A DNA stretch of 64,000 nt from Halolamina pelagica (GTDB lineage: Archaea; Halobacteriota; Halobacteria; Halobacteriales; Haloferacaceae), in NCBI RefSeq assembly GCF_001307315.1, contig NZ_LGUC01000001.1, forward strand, positions 310,001-374,000, given 5' to 3'. Shown piece by piece: positions 1 to 10,514 of the stretch; the stretch's first letter is position 1; each line of letters begins with the position of its first letter. A model generated the notes under the pieces. It was given only the letters and a program-made list of their open reading frames with translations. It searched no databases and was not told the origin of the DNA. A program made the translations under genes and the position numbers.

Positions 1-240
1 CGCAGCGCTTCGCTCCGAGCCGTCGACGCGTTCGAGTCGGACGCCGCCGATCACCGTCCCCTCGCTCTCGGCGACGAAGACGCGGTGGTCCCGGATCCAC
101 CTGGCGACCTGCTCGGGGGTCGCCGAGCCGGACTTTGCGGGGAAGCCGAGTCGACGGTTCTCCGCGTAGGCGTCGCGGTAGGTCGCCGCCAGCGCGGCCG
201 CGTCGTCGTCGGTCGCCTCCCGGAGCGTTACGTCGGCCAT
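1..240 (-). CDS. GNAT-family N-acetyltransferase, N-terminal part (cut by window edge)
   Basis: The first 80 residues run off the left edge of the window. The start is the ATG at 238-240. The sequence opens MADVTLREATDDDAAALAATY, the usual first beta strand and helix of a GNAT domain. A later segment (VFVAESEGTVIGGVRLERV) is the central strand pair before the acetyl-CoA loop, which lies outside the window. GNAT enzymes move an acetyl group from acetyl-CoA to an amine, and the substrate cannot be inferred here. It is transcribed away from the Usp gene, on the same strand. Confidence 0.75.
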   Translation of the reverse strand, partial: MADVTLREATDDDAAALAATYRDAYAENRRLGFPAKSGSATPEQVARWIRDHRVFVAESEGTVIGGVRLERVDGSERSAA

Positions 241-310
241 ACGGCCGTGTTAGCGCCCCAGCGCCGTCAAACCACCGCCGGCCCCGCACGCGTCGGCACG
301 GGGGTTCGGG

Positions 311-748
311 CTAGTCGGTGTGGCGAACGATCAACACGTCGTACGTCTGGTCCGCGGCGACGTTGCCGCCGACGCTGCTCAGCGCGGTCACCAGCCGGCC
401 CGCGTTGTCGCTCCCGATGAACACGATCGACGCCTCGCTGCGCCGCGCCGTCCGGCGGATCTCCCGGGCGATCGATCCGGCCCGAGCCGCCCGCGGCACG
501 CGCTCGTAGCGAAACGCGGCGTCGGGCGCGAGCGCCGTGACCTGTTCGCGCAGCCGCGAGACGATCGTCTCCGTGTCGAACGACTCGTCCGCCTCGATCC
601 AGCCGCGCTCGCGAGCGTACGTCGTGTTACCCTGTGGAACGACCGCGATCACGACCACTGACTGCTCGAACACCTCGCCGAACTCCACCGCGCGGGTGAG
701 CGCGGCCTCGGCGAGCGCCGATCCGTCGAACGGGACGAGTAGCGTCAC
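311..748 (-). CDS. Universal stress protein (UspA family)
   Basis: A single Usp domain of 145 residues. I chose the GTG at 746-748 because it gives MTLLVPFDGSALAEAAL, matching the start of the paralogue at 49847. An upstream TTG would add nine unconserved residues. The N-terminal strand LLVPFDGS, the middle ARERGWIEADE segment and the final strand YDVLIVRH are typical. The C-terminal G-x2-G-x9-G ATP loop is weak (SIVFIGSDNAGRLVTALSS), so nucleotide binding is uncertain. It is probably a cytosolic stress or metabolite-responsive protein. It lies between the GNAT gene and glnA with no sign of an operon. Confidence 0.85.
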   Translation of the reverse strand: MTLLVPFDGSALAEAALTRAVEFGEVFEQSVVVIAVVPQGNTTYARERGWIEADESFDTETIVSRLREQVTALAPDAAFRYERVPRAARAGSIAREIRRTARRSEASIVFIGSDNAGRLVTALSSVGGNVAADQTYDVLIVRHTD

Positions 749-796
749 GAGTGGCTCACGGTCGGCAGCGGGCAAAAAGGGTCGTGGTCGGGCCGC

Positions 797-2152
797 TCAG
801 AACTTCTCGAGGTAGCGGTCCAGCTCCCACTCGGACACGTCCACGAGGTAGTCCGCGAACTCCGCGCGCTTGGCCTCGACGAACTTCGGCCCGACGTGGG
901 GGCCGAGCGCGTCGTACACCGTCTCGTCGGTCTCCAGCGCGTCGACGGCCTCGCCGAGGTTCGTCGGCAGCGTCTCGATGCCGTACTCCTCGCGTTTCTG
1001 CTCGTCGAACTCGTAGATGTTCTCGCGGATGGGGTCCGGGCAGTCGAGGTCGTTCTCCATCCCGTCGAGGCCGGCGTGGATCAGCACCGCGAAGGCGAGA
1101 TACGGGTTACACGAGGGGTCGGGGAAGCGCGCCTCGATGCGCGAGGCGGCCGGCACGCGCGCGGCCGGCTTGCGGATCAGCGCCGAGCGGTTGCGGTCGG
1201 ACCAGGCGACGTACACCGGCGCCTCGTAGCCGGGGACCAGTCGCTTGTAGCTGTTCACGGTCGGGTTGGTGACCGCCGCCAGCGCGGGCGCGTGGTTCAG
1301 GATCCCGGCGGTGAACTGCTTGGCCGCCTCGCTCAGGTTGAACTCGTCGTCCTCGTCGTGGAACGCGTTCTCGCCGTCCTCGAACAGCGAGAAGTGGACG
1401 TGCATCCCCGAGCCGTTGACTTCCGCGATCGGCTTGGGCATGAACGTCGCGTGGAGGTCGTGCTGGGCGGCGATCGCGCGGACGACCGTCCGGAACGTCG
1501 CGACGTTGTCGGCCGTCGAGAGCGCGTCGTCGTACTCGAAGTTGATCTCGTGCTGGCCCTCGGCGACCTCGTGGTGGGAGGCCTCGATGTCGAACCCCAT
1601 CTCCTCGAGGCCGTAGATGATGTCCCGGCGCACGTCCGAGGCGAGATCTTTCGGCGCCACGTCGAAGTAGCCGCCGGCGTCGTTGGTGTTCGTCGTCGCC
1701 TTCCCCTCCTCGTCCTCCTCGAACAGGAAGAACTCCGGTTCGGGCGCGGCGTTGACCTCGTACCCCATCGACTCGGCGCGGTCGAGTGCGTCCTGCAGCA
1801 CCGCACGCGGGTCGCCCTGGAACGGCTCGCCCGTCGACGTGTCGATCACGTCGCAGATGAGTCGCGCGGAGGTGCCACGCCACGGCAGCACCGCGAACGT
1901 GCTCGCGTCGGGCTTGAGGCGCATGTCCGACTCCTGGATGCGGACGAACCCCTCGATCGAGGAGCCGTCGAAGTAGATCCCCTCCGTGAACGCCTTCTCC
2001 GCCTGATCGGCCGGCACGGCGACGTTTTTCACCGTGCCAAGAATGTCGGTGAACTGGAGTCGCAGGAAGTCGATGCCTTCGCGGTCGATGCGTTCGAGAA
2101 CGTCGCGTTCTTCGTCGGTGAGCCCACCATCGGGAGCTGGGTCGTCCGTCAT
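797..2152 (-). CDS. glnA: Glutamine synthetase (type I)
   Basis: Catalyses ATP-dependent amidation of glutamate with ammonium, the entry point of nitrogen assimilation; the enzyme is a cytosolic dodecamer. The product is 451 residues, the normal type I length. Visible motifs are the beta-grasp domain at about residues 20-100 with FDGSSIEGF, the catalytic segment [10 protein letters not shown] near residue 250, and [12 protein letters not shown], which closes the ATP and glutamate site. The start ATG (2150-2152) is followed by an acidic leader ([10 protein letters not shown]). It is divergent from the Lrp-type regulator at 2279, and the 126-bp shared gap is the obvious control region. Nothing is truncated. 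Confidence 0.97.
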   Translation of the reverse strand: MTDDPAPDGGLTDEERDVLERIDREGIDFLRLQFTDILGTVKNVAVPADQAEKAFTEGIYFDGSSIEGFVRIQESDMRLKPDASTFAVLPWRGTSARLICDVIDTSTGEPFQGDPRAVLQDALDRAESMGYEVNAAPEPEFFLFEEDEEGKATTNTNDAGGYFDVAPKDLASDVRRDIIYGLEEMGFDIEASHHEVAEGQHEINFEYDDALSTADNVATFRTVVRAIAAQHDLHATFMPKPIAEVNGSGMHVHFSLFEDGENAFHDEDDEFNLSEAAKQFTAGILNHAPALAAVTNPTVNSYKRLVPGYEAPVYVAWSDRNRSALIRKPAARVPAASRIEARFPDPSCNPYLAFAVLIHAGLDGMENDLDCPDPIRENIYEFDEQKREEYGIETLPTNLGEAVDALETDETVYDALGPHVGPKFVEAKRAEFADYLVDVSEWELDRYLEKF

Positions 2153-2278
2153 GCTCTACCGGATCCGAGAGGCCGATACTACAAGAATATTCCCCTCCTA
2201 ACGTGTATCTGCCGAGACCCGATTCGGAAAATTGGATGTTCGTAAAGTTCTTGACGCCCCCGGCCCGACTGGAGTACC
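2153..2278. promoter_or_regulatory. Divergent glnA / lrp control region
   Basis: This 126-bp gap separates the two start codons. It holds an A/T-rich block with the palindrome GAATATTC (about 2184-2191), suitable as the glnA TATA region on the minus strand. An AAAGTTCTT element about 30 nt before the lrp ATG could serve the other direction. Lrp/AsnC proteins bind such divergent gaps in other archaea. That this Lrp binds here is inference. Confidence 0.55.
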
Positions 2279-2743
2279 ATGACGTACGAAAACCTCGATG
2301 CGCGCCTGATCAACTCCCTGCTGGGCAACGGTCGGGCGAGCCTCCGGAGCCTGGGCGAGGAGCTCGACGTGTCGGTGACGACGGTGTCGAACCACCTGCA
2401 GGATCTGGAGGACGACGGCGTGATCGAGGGGTACAGCCCCGACGTGAACTACCAGGAGCTGGGGTACGACGTGACGGCGATCCTGCACCTGAAAGTCGAG
2501 GGGGCGGCGCTGCCGGAGATCACCGACCGCCTCGCGGATCTCCGCGGGATGGTGTCGGTGTACGAGGTCACCGGCGACCACGACGTCGTCGCCGTCGGGA
2601 AGTTCGAAGACACCGACGAGATGAACGAGCGGATCAAGCGAATCCTGACCGACGAGGACATCCGGGAGTCGAACACGTCGGTCGTGCTGAACGCCGTCGT
2701 CGAGAATCAGCAGTTCGAGCTGGCCGTCGACGAGGAGGAGTAG
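2279..2743 (+). CDS. lrp: Lrp/AsnC-family transcriptional regulator
   Basis: 154 residues. The N-terminal winged helix-turn-helix (about 1-50) contains [20 protein letters not shown] and [14 protein letters not shown] as the DNA-reading helices. The C-terminal RAM ligand and oligomerisation domain (about 65-145) carries [29 protein letters not shown]. The family senses amino acids, and halobacterial Lrp adjacent to glnA is known to influence glnA expression. The divergent placement supports control of nitrogen assimilation here. The frame is intact and the length normal. Confidence 0.93.
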   Translation: MTYENLDARLINSLLGNGRASLRSLGEELDVSVTTVSNHLQDLEDDGVIEGYSPDVNYQELGYDVTAILHLKVEGAALPEITDRLADLRGMVSVYEVTGDHDVVAVGKFEDTDEMNERIKRILTDEDIRESNTSVVLNAVVENQQFELAVDEEE

Positions 2744-2885
2744 GCGTCGACGGCTTGCGGGGCGGTTTTCCTCCCCGCCACGGCCAAACGTCCCCAGTCT
2801 CGCTTTGCTCGCGGGTCGCTCCGCTCCCCGCTCGCCTCCGAGGCGGTTTGCCGTCGCGCCACAGGCGCGACGTTTTCCCGCCTCG

Positions 2886-3955
2886 CTACTCGAAGATGAA
2901 CTCCCCGTCCTCCTGTACGACCTCGCCGTCGACCTCGATCACGGAGTCCTCGCTCATGTCGAGGATCATGTCGACGTGTTCGGCGCTGTCGTTGACTTCG
3001 TTGCCCTCGCCGACGCACATCGGGTAGGCGCTGCCGACGGCCATGTGGACCGTCTCGCCCATCTTCTCGTCGAACAGCATGTTGTAGGTGAACTGGTCGA
3101 TGGCGTCGTTCATCCCGATCCCCAGTTCGCCCAGGTAGCGCGCTTCCTCGTCGGTGTCGAACACGCCCTGCAGCACGTCCTCGTTGCGTTCGGCGGAGAA
3201 CTCGGTGACTTTCCCGTCCTCGAACGTCAGGCGGACGCCCTCGACCTCGCGGCCCTGGCGGTACAGCGGCATGTCGAAGTGGACCTCGCCCTCGACGCTG
3301 TGTTTGACGGGGGCGGTGAACACCTCGCCGCCGGGGAGGTTCGCTTCGCCGTAGTCGTTCTCGGCGGTGTTCCCCTCGATGGACATGGTGATGTCCGTCT
3401 CCTCGCCCGCGCGGATGCGGACCTCGCTGGCGTCGTCGAGGATCTCGACGAGGTTCGCCTGGAACTCGCGCTGGGCCTCCCAGTCGAGCGTGACGGCGTC
3501 GTAGACGAACTCCTCGTACGCCTCGGTACTCATCCCCGCCAGTTGGGCGAAGCCCGGGCTGGGGTACTGCGTGAGACACCACGTCGTGTCGAGTCGCGCC
3601 TTCTTTACGGGGTCGTGAGCGCGGTTGTACGCGGCCGTGGTCTCGGGGCCACGTCGGCCATCTCGCTGGGGTTCGGGCCGCTGCGGGCGATGATGGTCGC
3701 GTCGGCGTTCTCGTACAGCGCGAGTTCGTGCTCGGGGGTGTCGAACTCGTCGCTGTTGCGGAGGAACGCGCGGTCGGCGCGCTCGGAGTAGGTGAGCAGC
3801 AGGGGGTTGGCGCCTTTCTCGCCCAGCAGTTCGTGCAGCGCGACGGCGAGGTCCTCGGCGTCGCCCGGGAGGTAGACGATCACGTCGTCGCCGGCCTCGA
3901 TACCGGTCGAGTGCTCGACGATCGTTTCCGCGTGCTGGCGGACTCGTGGGTCCAT
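2886..3955 (-). CDS. M29-family aminopeptidase, frame broken once
   Basis: Metal-dependent aminopeptidase of the thermophilic AmpS/PepS type (family M29), releasing N-terminal amino acids from peptides in the cytosol. The start is the ATG at 3953-3955 (MDPRVRQHAETIVEHSTGIEAGD). Family features downstream include a conserved TEFSAERNED segment, ARYLGELGIGMN and HMAVGSAYP with the metal-binding His. The frame breaks at the GGGG run 3645-3648. One extra base there joins PSEMADVAPETTAAYNRAHD smoothly. With it the protein is about 356 residues, close to family size. I read this as a sequence error, not gene decay. Confidence 0.85.
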
Positions 3956-4066
3956 ACTCGAGGGTCGGCACACCGGCGGATACCGCTTGCGGAGTCGTCC
4001 CGCGGAGCGCCCCGAAGCGGCCGCGTTGACGGTCGTCGACCGCCGGTCCGGGACCCGGAATCGGGA

Positions 4067-4077
4067 GGCTTTTTGAG
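4067..4077 (+). promoter_or_regulatory. Core promoter element of pcn
   Basis: GGCTTTTTGAG is centred about 27 nt before the pcn start codon, the spacing expected for the TATA region of a leaderless haloarchaeal transcript. The same T-run geometry recurs before many genes in this window. Assignment is by position only. Confidence 0.45.
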
Positions 4078-4098
4078 TGTGGGGCGGAACTCTCGCCC

Positions 4099-4842
4099 AT
4101 GTTCAAGGCCATCGTGAGCGCGTCGACGCTCCGGGACTCCCTCGACGCCGTGAGCGTGCTGGTCGACGAGTGCAAGATCCGGCTGAACGAGGAGGAGCTG
4201 TCGATCCGCGCGGTCGACCCGGCGAACGTGGGCATGGTCGATCTCACGCTGGAGGCGGCGGCCTTCGAGTCCTACGAGGCCGACGGCGGCGTCATCGGCG
4301 TCAACCTCACGCGGCTCGAGGAGGTCGCCGGGATGGCCAACGCCGACGACCTCATCCACCTGGAACTCGACGAGGAGACCCGCAAGCTCCACATCGAGGT
4401 CGAGGGGCTCTCCTACACGCTGGCGCTGATCGACCCCGACTCGATCCGCAAGGAGCCGGACATCCCGGATCTGGACCTGCCGGCGGAGATCACCCTGGAA
4501 GGCGCCCAGCTCAACCGCGGGATCACCGCCGCCGACATGGTGAGCGACCACATCCGCCTGCGCGTCGACGAGACCGAGGAGACGTTCCACATCGAGGCCG
4601 AGGGCGACACCGACGACGTGGACCTCCACCTCGAAGCCGCGGACCTGATCGCGCTGACCGCCGGCCCCGCCGACTCGCTGTTCAGCCTCGACTACCTGAA
4701 GGACATGAACAAGGCCATCGCCTCCGACGCCGAGGTCCGCGTCGAACTCGGCGAGGAGTTCCCGGTGAAGCTCCACTACGAGTTCGCGGAGGGGCTGGGC
4801 AACGTGACGTTCATGCTGGCGCCGCGCATTCAGAGCGACTAG
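4099..4842 (+). CDS. pcn: DNA polymerase sliding clamp PCNA
   Basis: 247 residues, the standard archaeal PCNA length. The homotrimeric ring tethers DNA polymerase, ligase, Fen1 and other PIP-box proteins to DNA. It has two clamp domains: N-terminal [20 protein letters not shown] with [13 protein letters not shown], and C-terminal [13 protein letters not shown] through [13 protein letters not shown], the terminal tail that lines the PIP-binding groove. Strong acidity fits a halophile. Start and frame are clear. It is a single gene with its own promoter, and the downstream gap holds inverted repeats before the HAD gene. Confidence 0.98.
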   Translation: MFKAIVSASTLRDSLDAVSVLVDECKIRLNEEELSIRAVDPANVGMVDLTLEAAAFESYEADGGVIGVNLTRLEEVAGMANADDLIHLELDEETRKLHIEVEGLSYTLALIDPDSIRKEPDIPDLDLPAEITLEGAQLNRGITAADMVSDHIRLRVDETEETFHIEAEGDTDDVDLHLEAADLIALTAGPADSLFSLDYLKDMNKAIASDAEVRVELGEEFPVKLHYEFAEGLGNVTFMLAPRIQSD

Positions 4843-4843
4843 C

Positions 4844-4958
4844 CGATCACGGCTCGTGACCGTTCGTGCGCTCCGTCGCAGGAACGTGGCGCCTGTTGCC
4901 GTGATCGTGCGACTAACGACGCCGCGGCGAGCGAACTGTGACGGCCCTGTGCCGTCAC
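4844..4958. repeat. Inverted repeats downstream of pcn
   Basis: Two nested features lie in the 195-bp gap after pcn. CGATCACGGC (4844-4853) is repeated inverted at 4898-4907. GTGACGG (4938-4944) pairs with CCGTCAC (4952-4958) across a 7-nt loop. The self-complementary CGCCGCGGCG occurs twice, about 50 bp apart. The second hairpin could end the pcn transcript. No gene is seen here. Confidence 0.4.
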
Positions 4959-5037
4959 CGCGGAGACGACGCCGCGGCGGCCGACTCGCTCCCACACCGC
5001 CCCCGCCTTTTTCAGCGACCTGTCCGACCCGAGAAGC

Positions 5038-5679
5038 ATGCGCGCCGTCTACGTCGACTGCGACGGAACCCTCCTCACCCTCGACTGCAGCTACGATGCG
5101 CTGTTCGAGCGCGCCTGCGACGCCGCGGGCGCCGACGCGACCGCCGAGGCACAAGCCGCCTACGGCGAGGCGTTCTTCGAGGCGTTCGACGCCTTCGAGC
5201 CGGACCCCTACCGCGCGGGGATGGCCGCCGCGGTCGGCACCGGCGAGATCGACGCCGACCCCGAGACGCTTCGGGACGCGTACGTCGACGCCGAAGTCGC
5301 AGCCGCAACGCCGGCCGCAGGCGCCCGCGACGCGCTCGACGCGCTCGACGGCGCCGACACCGCGCTCGGCGTGCTCACGAACGGCGTCAGCGCGGTCCAG
5401 CGCCGAAAGCTCGAGAGCGCCGGGCTGTTCGACCGATTCGACGCCTACCTCCCGAGCTACGAGGTCGAGGCACACAAACCCGACCCGGCGATCTTCGACG
5501 CCGCCCGGGAGCGACTGGCCGCCGACGAGTACCTCTACGTCGGCGACTCGATGGAGCACGACGCCCGGCCGGCCCGGGCGGCCGGGTTCCTGGCGGTGCA
5601 CGTCGATTCGGGCGCCGAACCGGGCGTCGTCGCCGTCGACGGGCTCGACACGCTCGGGCGGGCGGCGGACCGGCTCTAA
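5038..5679 (+). CDS. HAD-superfamily hydrolase (phosphatase-like)
   Basis: 213 residues with all four HAD motifs: DCDGTLL near the N-terminus (nucleophile and acid Asp), LTNG at about 117-120 (motif II), KPDPAIF at about 149 (motif III Lys) and VGDSMEHDA at about 172-180 (motif IV acidic residues). The cap is of the helical C1 type (residues 20-85). It probably hydrolyses a small phosphate ester, substrate unknown. A CTTTTT element lies about 28 nt before the ATG. Its 3' end overlaps the stop of the convergent histidine kinase by 4 bp. Confidence 0.9.
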   Translation: MRAVYVDCDGTLLTLDCSYDALFERACDAAGADATAEAQAAYGEAFFEAFDAFEPDPYRAGMAAAVGTGEIDADPETLRDAYVDAEVAAATPAAGARDALDALDGADTALGVLTNGVSAVQRRKLESAGLFDRFDAYLPSYEVEAHKPDPAIFDAARERLAADEYLYVGDSMEHDARPARAAGFLAVHVDSGAEPGVVAVDGLDTLGRAADRL

Positions 5680-7417
5680 GCGCGGTCGCCGGTCTCGACA
5701 GCGTTCGCTCCCGCCAGCGGGAACGCTACCTCGATGCGCGTTCCGCCGTCGTCGGGCGTCTCGATGTCGATCGTCGCTCCCTGTATCGTCGCGCCCCAGT
5801 ACACCGCCCAGAGCCCGATCCCGCTGCCGTGTTCCAGTGCGGTTTCCTCGCCCGACCTGAGGACCGCGACCTCGTGGGCCGGGAGCCCCGGCCCGTCGTC
5901 CTCGACCACGAGTCGGGCGACGCCGCCCGCACGGTCGGCCGCGAGCGAGACCGTTACCGGCTCGCCGCCGTGTTCCAGCGCGTTGTCCACCAGGTTCTCG
6001 ACGACCGCATCGAACGCTCGGTCGACGCCGAACAGCGTGAGCGAATCCGGCAGGTCGACGGTCACGTCCGCGTCGGTGTACTCCGACGCGAGCTCCACGA
6101 GCACCGAGCGCGCGCGGTCGGCGGCGTCGAACGTCGACTCCTCGGCCGCGAGGAACCGCTCCACCTGCCGAGCGTTCTCGCCCAGACCCACCAGCCCCCG
6201 CGAGGTGGTCTCGATCTGTTCGGCCATGGACTGCTCCTGCCCGTCGAGTCGGCGCCCGAGCGTCTCGGCGTAGCCCATCACGACCGTGAGGTCGTTCCGG
6301 AGGTTGTGTCTGAGTACGCGGTTCAGTACCTCCACGCGCTGGCGCTGGCGCTCCCGGACGGTCACGTCCGAGAGCACGACCGTGTAGCCCACGCGGGTCC
6401 CGCTGGGGTCGGTCAGCGGCGATGTCGACACCGAGTACGTACGGCGTCCGGTCCCGTCGTGGCTGTCGACCTCGACCGTCTCACGGGTGGGGGCATCTTC
6501 GCTCTCGCCGCCGTCGGCCCCCTCGCCGGCGACGACTGGGAGGTCGATGAACGCGTCGAGCGGGCGATCTCGCGCCGTCTCGGCGTCGACGCCCAGCAGC
6601 GCCTCGGCCGCCGGGTTGAGCCGGACGACGCGCCGATCGAGCGAGAGCACGACGATCGGGTCGGCGAGGTCGTCGATCGCGGTCCGCTCGGCGGCGCGGC
6701 TGGTCGTCGGGTTCCGGTCGAACATCTCCGCCCGGTCGAACGCGTACGCGTCCAGCACGATATGCGGGACGAACATCAGAGGCGCGAGCTGGAGCTGCGG
6801 GACGGGGCCGATCGCCAGCGTCCACGCGACGAGCGCGAACCCCGGCGGCAGCGAGCTCAGCGCGACGGCGGCGCTCTCCCGGCGGTACAGCGGGCCGTAG
6901 CTGAGCAGGGTGTCCACGAGCAGAAAGACCGCGCTGGCGACGAGGACGGTCTCCACGGCGACGACGAGGTACGCCCACGGGCTGAACGCGTACGAGACCG
7001 TCGCGACGCCGAACGCGGGGTCGATCTCGAACCCGGTCCAGAACCACCCGTGTATCGGGTTGGTGACGGCCAGCGCGGTCGAGACGGCCCCGAAGCCGAC
7101 GAACGTCGCGAACAGGCGGCCCCGGATCACGTCGCTCCGACCGGTGTACTCCAGCGCGAAGCCGAGGAAGGCGATCCCGGTCCAGATGATCCCGAGCCAC
7201 ATCGTCGCCTCCAGCGCGCCCCGGACCGACGGATTCCGGACGAGCAGGCCGACCCCGTAGGAGAGACACCACGTCGCCTGCGCGGCGAACACGCCGAGGA
7301 ACCAGTCGACGCCGGGCCGGCCCCGGTGTTCCCGGATCCCCCACGCGAGCGCGAGCGCCCCCACTCCGCCGGCGATCGAGCCGAGGGCGGGCCACGGGGG
7401 AGCGGGTCGATCGCCAT
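5676..7417 (-). CDS. Membrane sensor histidine kinase, 7TM-PAS-HisKA-HATPase, frame broken near the start
   Basis: The N-terminal half has about seven hydrophobic helices in the pattern of the histidine-kinase 7TM sensor domain, followed by a PAS-like domain (DDLADPIVVLSLDRRVVRLN). The H-box is VLRHNLRNDLTVVMGYAETL, and the ATPase has VENLVDNALEHG (N box) and VVEDDGPGLP (G1). It should autophosphorylate on the H-box His and pass phosphate to an unidentified regulator. The true start is probably the ATG at 7415-7417. Adding one base to the G5 run 7396-7400 joins MAIDPLPPWPALGSIAGG to the first helix. Otherwise the frame opens only at 7364 and loses part of helix 1. No response regulator is adjacent. 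Confidence 0.88.
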
Positions 7418-7531
7418 CTGTCAGTCACGACGGAGACCTGTGGCGTAAAGCTGTCGTGGTGGGTGCTGGGCCGCCGTCCACCCCACAGAACAGCCGGGGC
7501 GGAAGGGTGCGTCGCCGAGGGAGACGCCCGT

Positions 7532-7548
7532 GATCCCGAGCGGGGATC
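7532..7548 (-). terminator. Hairpin downstream of the MFS gene
   Basis: GATCCC and GGGATC pair across a 5-nt loop in the 154-bp gap between the MFS stop and the histidine kinase start, on the side where MFS transcripts end. There is no strong T-tract, so terminator function is tentative. Confidence 0.35.
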
Positions 7549-7571
7549 AGTGTTGTGCGGCGACGTGCCCC

Positions 7572-8876
7572 CTAGCGCGCTCGTGACACCAACAGCCCCA
7601 GCACCGGGAGCACCACCAGGGCGCCGACGACGAACGGCGACCAGTACGTGGCGACGTAGAGCACGCCCATCAGCGGCGGGCCGACCGTCCGGCCGAGGCT
7701 GCCGGCCCCCTGTGTGACGCCGAAGGCGCTGCCCTGCCGGTCGTCGCTGGCGCCGGTCGAGACCAGCGTCGAGAGCGAGACGCCGAGCAGCCCGTTGCCC
7801 AGCGAGAGCACCGCCCCGGCGACCAGCAGCCACGCCAGCTCGGGGCTGACAACGCCAACCCACGGCAGCAGCAGGCGGCCAAGCTCGGGCGAGAACGGCA
7901 GCATCGCCAGCGCCGACGCGAGCAGGGCGGCGCCGGCGATCGCGAGGCGTGCGGGCGGGACGACCCGGCTCAGGCGGCCGACGAGTACCCCCTGGTTCAG
8001 CGCGCCCAGCACGCCGAGGTAGCTCAGAAAGAGCGCGACCTGCGTCGCGTCGTAGCCGTACACGTCGGCCGCGAACGGGATGAACATCACCTGCACGCCG
8101 GAGAACGCCACGGAGACGAGGAAAAAGGCGATCACGAGCCCCCGGAGCGACCGATCCGTCAGCGCGTCCCGGAACGTCGCGAACAGGGTCGTCCGCTCGC
8201 CCAGGCCGCGCCGTCGGTCCGGCTCCTCGAGGTACCGGACTGCCAGCAGCAGCGCGAGCAGCGAGAGCCCTGCCGCCAGGAAGCTCGGCAGTGAGTACTG
8301 CGTGGTCGGGACGAACCCCGGCAGGGCGGCGTCGGCGGCGCCGACGACTGGGTCGCTGGCCGCGATGCCGCCCAGGGCGGGCCCGAAGATGAAGCCCAGA
8401 CTGAACGACGCGCCCAGCAGGCCGAGCGCGCCCGCGCGGCGCTCTCTCGGCGTCACGTCGGCGATGTAGGCGTTCGCGGCGGCGATGTTCCCGCCCATCG
8501 CGCCGGCGAGCATCCGCGAGGCGAACAGCGTCCCCAGCCCCGCGGCGGTGCCCGCGACCGCCGCGACTTCGCCCGCCATGCCGAACACCGTCCACGCCGC
8601 CACGCTCCCCGCCAGCGAGAGCAGGATCACGGGTCGACGCCCGCGTTCGTCGGAGAGCCGCCCGAGCGTCGGCGCCGCGAGGAACTGCAGCAGCGAGTAG
8701 GAGGCCGCGAGCAGCCCGATCACGGCGTCGCTGACCGCGAAGCTCCGGACGTAGAACGGCAGGACGGGGATGACGACGCCGAACCCGAGGAGGTCGACGA
8801 ACACGATGCCGACGACGACGGCGAGCGCGCGCTTCGGGCGGCGGACCTCGGCAGTCGATCCCTCCGGGACGGCCAT
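7572..8876 (-). CDS. MFS transporter, multidrug/TetA-like
   Basis: 434 residues with about 12 hydrophobic helices. The MFS motif A loop GRLSDERGRRPVILLS follows helix 2, and a second-half copy (VGRLSRVVPPARLAIAG) marks the inner repeat. PGPALGGI-like motif C is visible as FIFGPALGGIAAS in helix 5, as in drug:proton antiporters. It is predicted to export small hydrophobic compounds from the cytoplasmic membrane using the ion gradient; the substrate is unknown. Start ATG 8874-8876. The frame is intact. Confidence 0.88.
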   Translation of the reverse strand: MAVPEGSTAEVRRPKRALAVVVGIVFVDLLGFGVVIPVLPFYVRSFAVSDAVIGLLAASYSLLQFLAAPTLGRLSDERGRRPVILLSLAGSVAAWTVFGMAGEVAAVAGTAAGLGTLFASRMLAGAMGGNIAAANAYIADVTPRERRAGALGLLGASFSLGFIFGPALGGIAASDPVVGAADAALPGFVPTTQYSLPSFLAAGLSLLALLLAVRYLEEPDRRRGLGERTTLFATFRDALTDRSLRGLVIAFFLVSVAFSGVQVMFIPFAADVYGYDATQVALFLSYLGVLGALNQGVLVGRLSRVVPPARLAIAGAALLASALAMLPFSPELGRLLLPWVGVVSPELAWLLVAGAVLSLGNGLLGVSLSTLVSTGASDDRQGSAFGVTQGAGSLGRTVGPPLMGVLYVATYWSPFVVGALVVLPVLGLLVSRAR

Positions 8877-8934
8877 ACCGGAACGGGCACCCGCGTGGTC
8901 CTAAGCCTGTGGGGGCCGGGGAGAGAATGGCCGA

Positions 8935-9521
8935 TCAGCCGTGGCGTTGGATGACCCGCTTCGCCGCCTGCGCCTTCTCTTTCCAGCCGTAGCCGGCCTC
9001 GTACACGTGGCGCTTGCTGTCGACCAGCTCCGTCGGGCTGGTCTCCTCGAACCCGCCGCGAGCCCACGTGCCCGACTCCTCGAGCCACTCCAGCACCTTC
9101 TCGCGGGTCTCGGGCCACGTCAGCCCGACCATCTCGTACCACGCGATCATCGCGAACACCGCGTTGTCGTGGCAGCCGGGGTAGGAGCCCTGTCGATAGA
9201 TGGTCCGCATCGGGTCGGTCGTCGGCTCCGAAACCTGCTCGCGGTACGCCTCGGCGGTCAGCAGTTCGAGGCGGCCGTTGGTGTCGGGCTGGACGCGGCC
9301 GCTGCGCCGGAGGTGAGAGAGCGCCGCCTGGTGGAGCGCGTCCCACTCGGGGACGAGATCGCGGATGTCGTCCTCGTTCCGCGCGCCAGCCGAAAGCGGT
9401 GCGAGCACGTCGACGTAAGCGCGCTCGACGGTCTGCCACTCCGTCCCTCGAACCGACAGCCGGCGTCGTGGAGACTGCTCGTGGCGTGGCAGTCGGGACA
9501 GGGGTAGTCGAACCGCGGCAC
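8935..9521 (-). CDS. Conserved haloarchaeal zinc-ribbon protein of unknown function, frame broken once
   Basis: The start is the GTG at 9519-9521, giving MPRFDYPCPDCHATSSLHDAG, a CPxC...C cluster that looks metal-binding. The remainder is a conserved acidic domain with SEPTTDPMRTIYRQGSYPGC, CHDNAVFAMIAWYEMVGLTW and a basic C-terminal helix. The frame breaks at the CCC run 9445-9447. One added base gives CRFEGTEWQTVERAYVDVLA and about 195 residues in all. I recognise it as a protein widespread in haloarchaea but cannot give it a function. Confidence 0.75.
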
Positions 9522-9564
9522 AGCCCCCTTGCCAGTCGGCTCCCTTAGAACTCGCGGTCGACGC

Positions 9565-10514
9565 TCAGGTCGCCGGCTCGATGTAGATCATCGCCACGCG
9601 GCTGTCGGTGGCTTCGAGCTCCGCCTCGATCTCGCCGATGCGGTCGGTGATCTCCTCGGTCACGAGGTCGGGGTCGAACGTCACCTCGGCGGCGACCATC
9701 GCCCGCTGGGGCCCGAAGAACACGGAGCGGAACGAGTCGACGTGCACGACGTCCGGATGATCGCCGATGGCGGTCTGGAGTTCGCGTTCGACGGGCCGCG
9801 AGAGGCTCTCCCCAGCAGCAACCGCTTGTTCTCCCACGCCAGTGCCAGCGCGAAGCCCATCAGCAACAGCCCGATGATCGCCGCCGTGACGGCGTCGTAG
9901 ATGCCGTTGCCGGTAACGCGGGTGAGCACGACGCCGACGAGCGCGATCGCCGCGCCCGCCAGCGCGATGGCGTCCTCGGTGAACGCCGTCAGCGTCGTCG
10001 CGTCGCTGGTCTCCTCGAACGCCTCCCGGATGCTGTCCCAGCCAAACTCCGCCATCTGGCGTCGGAGCTCCTTGTTCGCCTTCCGGAACGCGTACGACTC
10101 GAAGCCGATCGCGGCGAGCAGGATGACGACGTTGAGCCAGAACGTCTCGTACTCGGCGCCGACGAACGGCACCGTGAACGTTCCGGCCTCGGTGTGGCCC
10201 GCGGTCTGGATCGCGTGAATCCCGTGGTTCAGGCTCTCCCAGCCCGCGATCCCGAAGAGGAGGACGGCGACGAGGAAGGCGTAGAAGAACTGGGCCTTCC
10301 CGTAGCCGAACGGGTGGTCGCGGCTGGTGGCCTTCCCGGAGTAGCGGATGCCGATGAGGAGGAACACCTGGTTGCCCGTGTCGGAGATCGAGTGGTACGT
10401 CTCCGAGAGCATCGAGGGGCTCCCGGTGAGCAGAAAGCCGACGAACTTGAAAACCGCGATGGCGCCGTTGGCGAACAGCGCCGCCAGCACGACTCCAGTA
10501 CTGCCACTTGCCAT
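9565..10514 (-). CDS. Cation diffusion facilitator (CDF) metal transporter, frame broken once
   Basis: CDF proteins export divalent metals (Zn, Co, Mn, Fe) in exchange for protons. About six helices are present. Helix 2 carries SETYHSISDTGNQVFLL, with the family's transport-site acid/His pattern, and helix 5 carries LTAFTEDAIALAG, the second half-site. A C-terminal cytosolic domain (VDSFRSVFFGPQRAMVAAEV) follows. The frame breaks at the C4 run 9810-9813. One added base joins NKRLLLGESLSRPVERE. Start ATG 10512-10514. The length with repair (about 316) fits the family. Confidence 0.85.

Noticed and set aside
3880..5601. Long minus-strand frame across pcn
   Set aside because: It covers pcn in antisense and part of the HAD gene. 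Its composition is basic and valine-rich with no recognisable domain, so it is a shadow of real genes.
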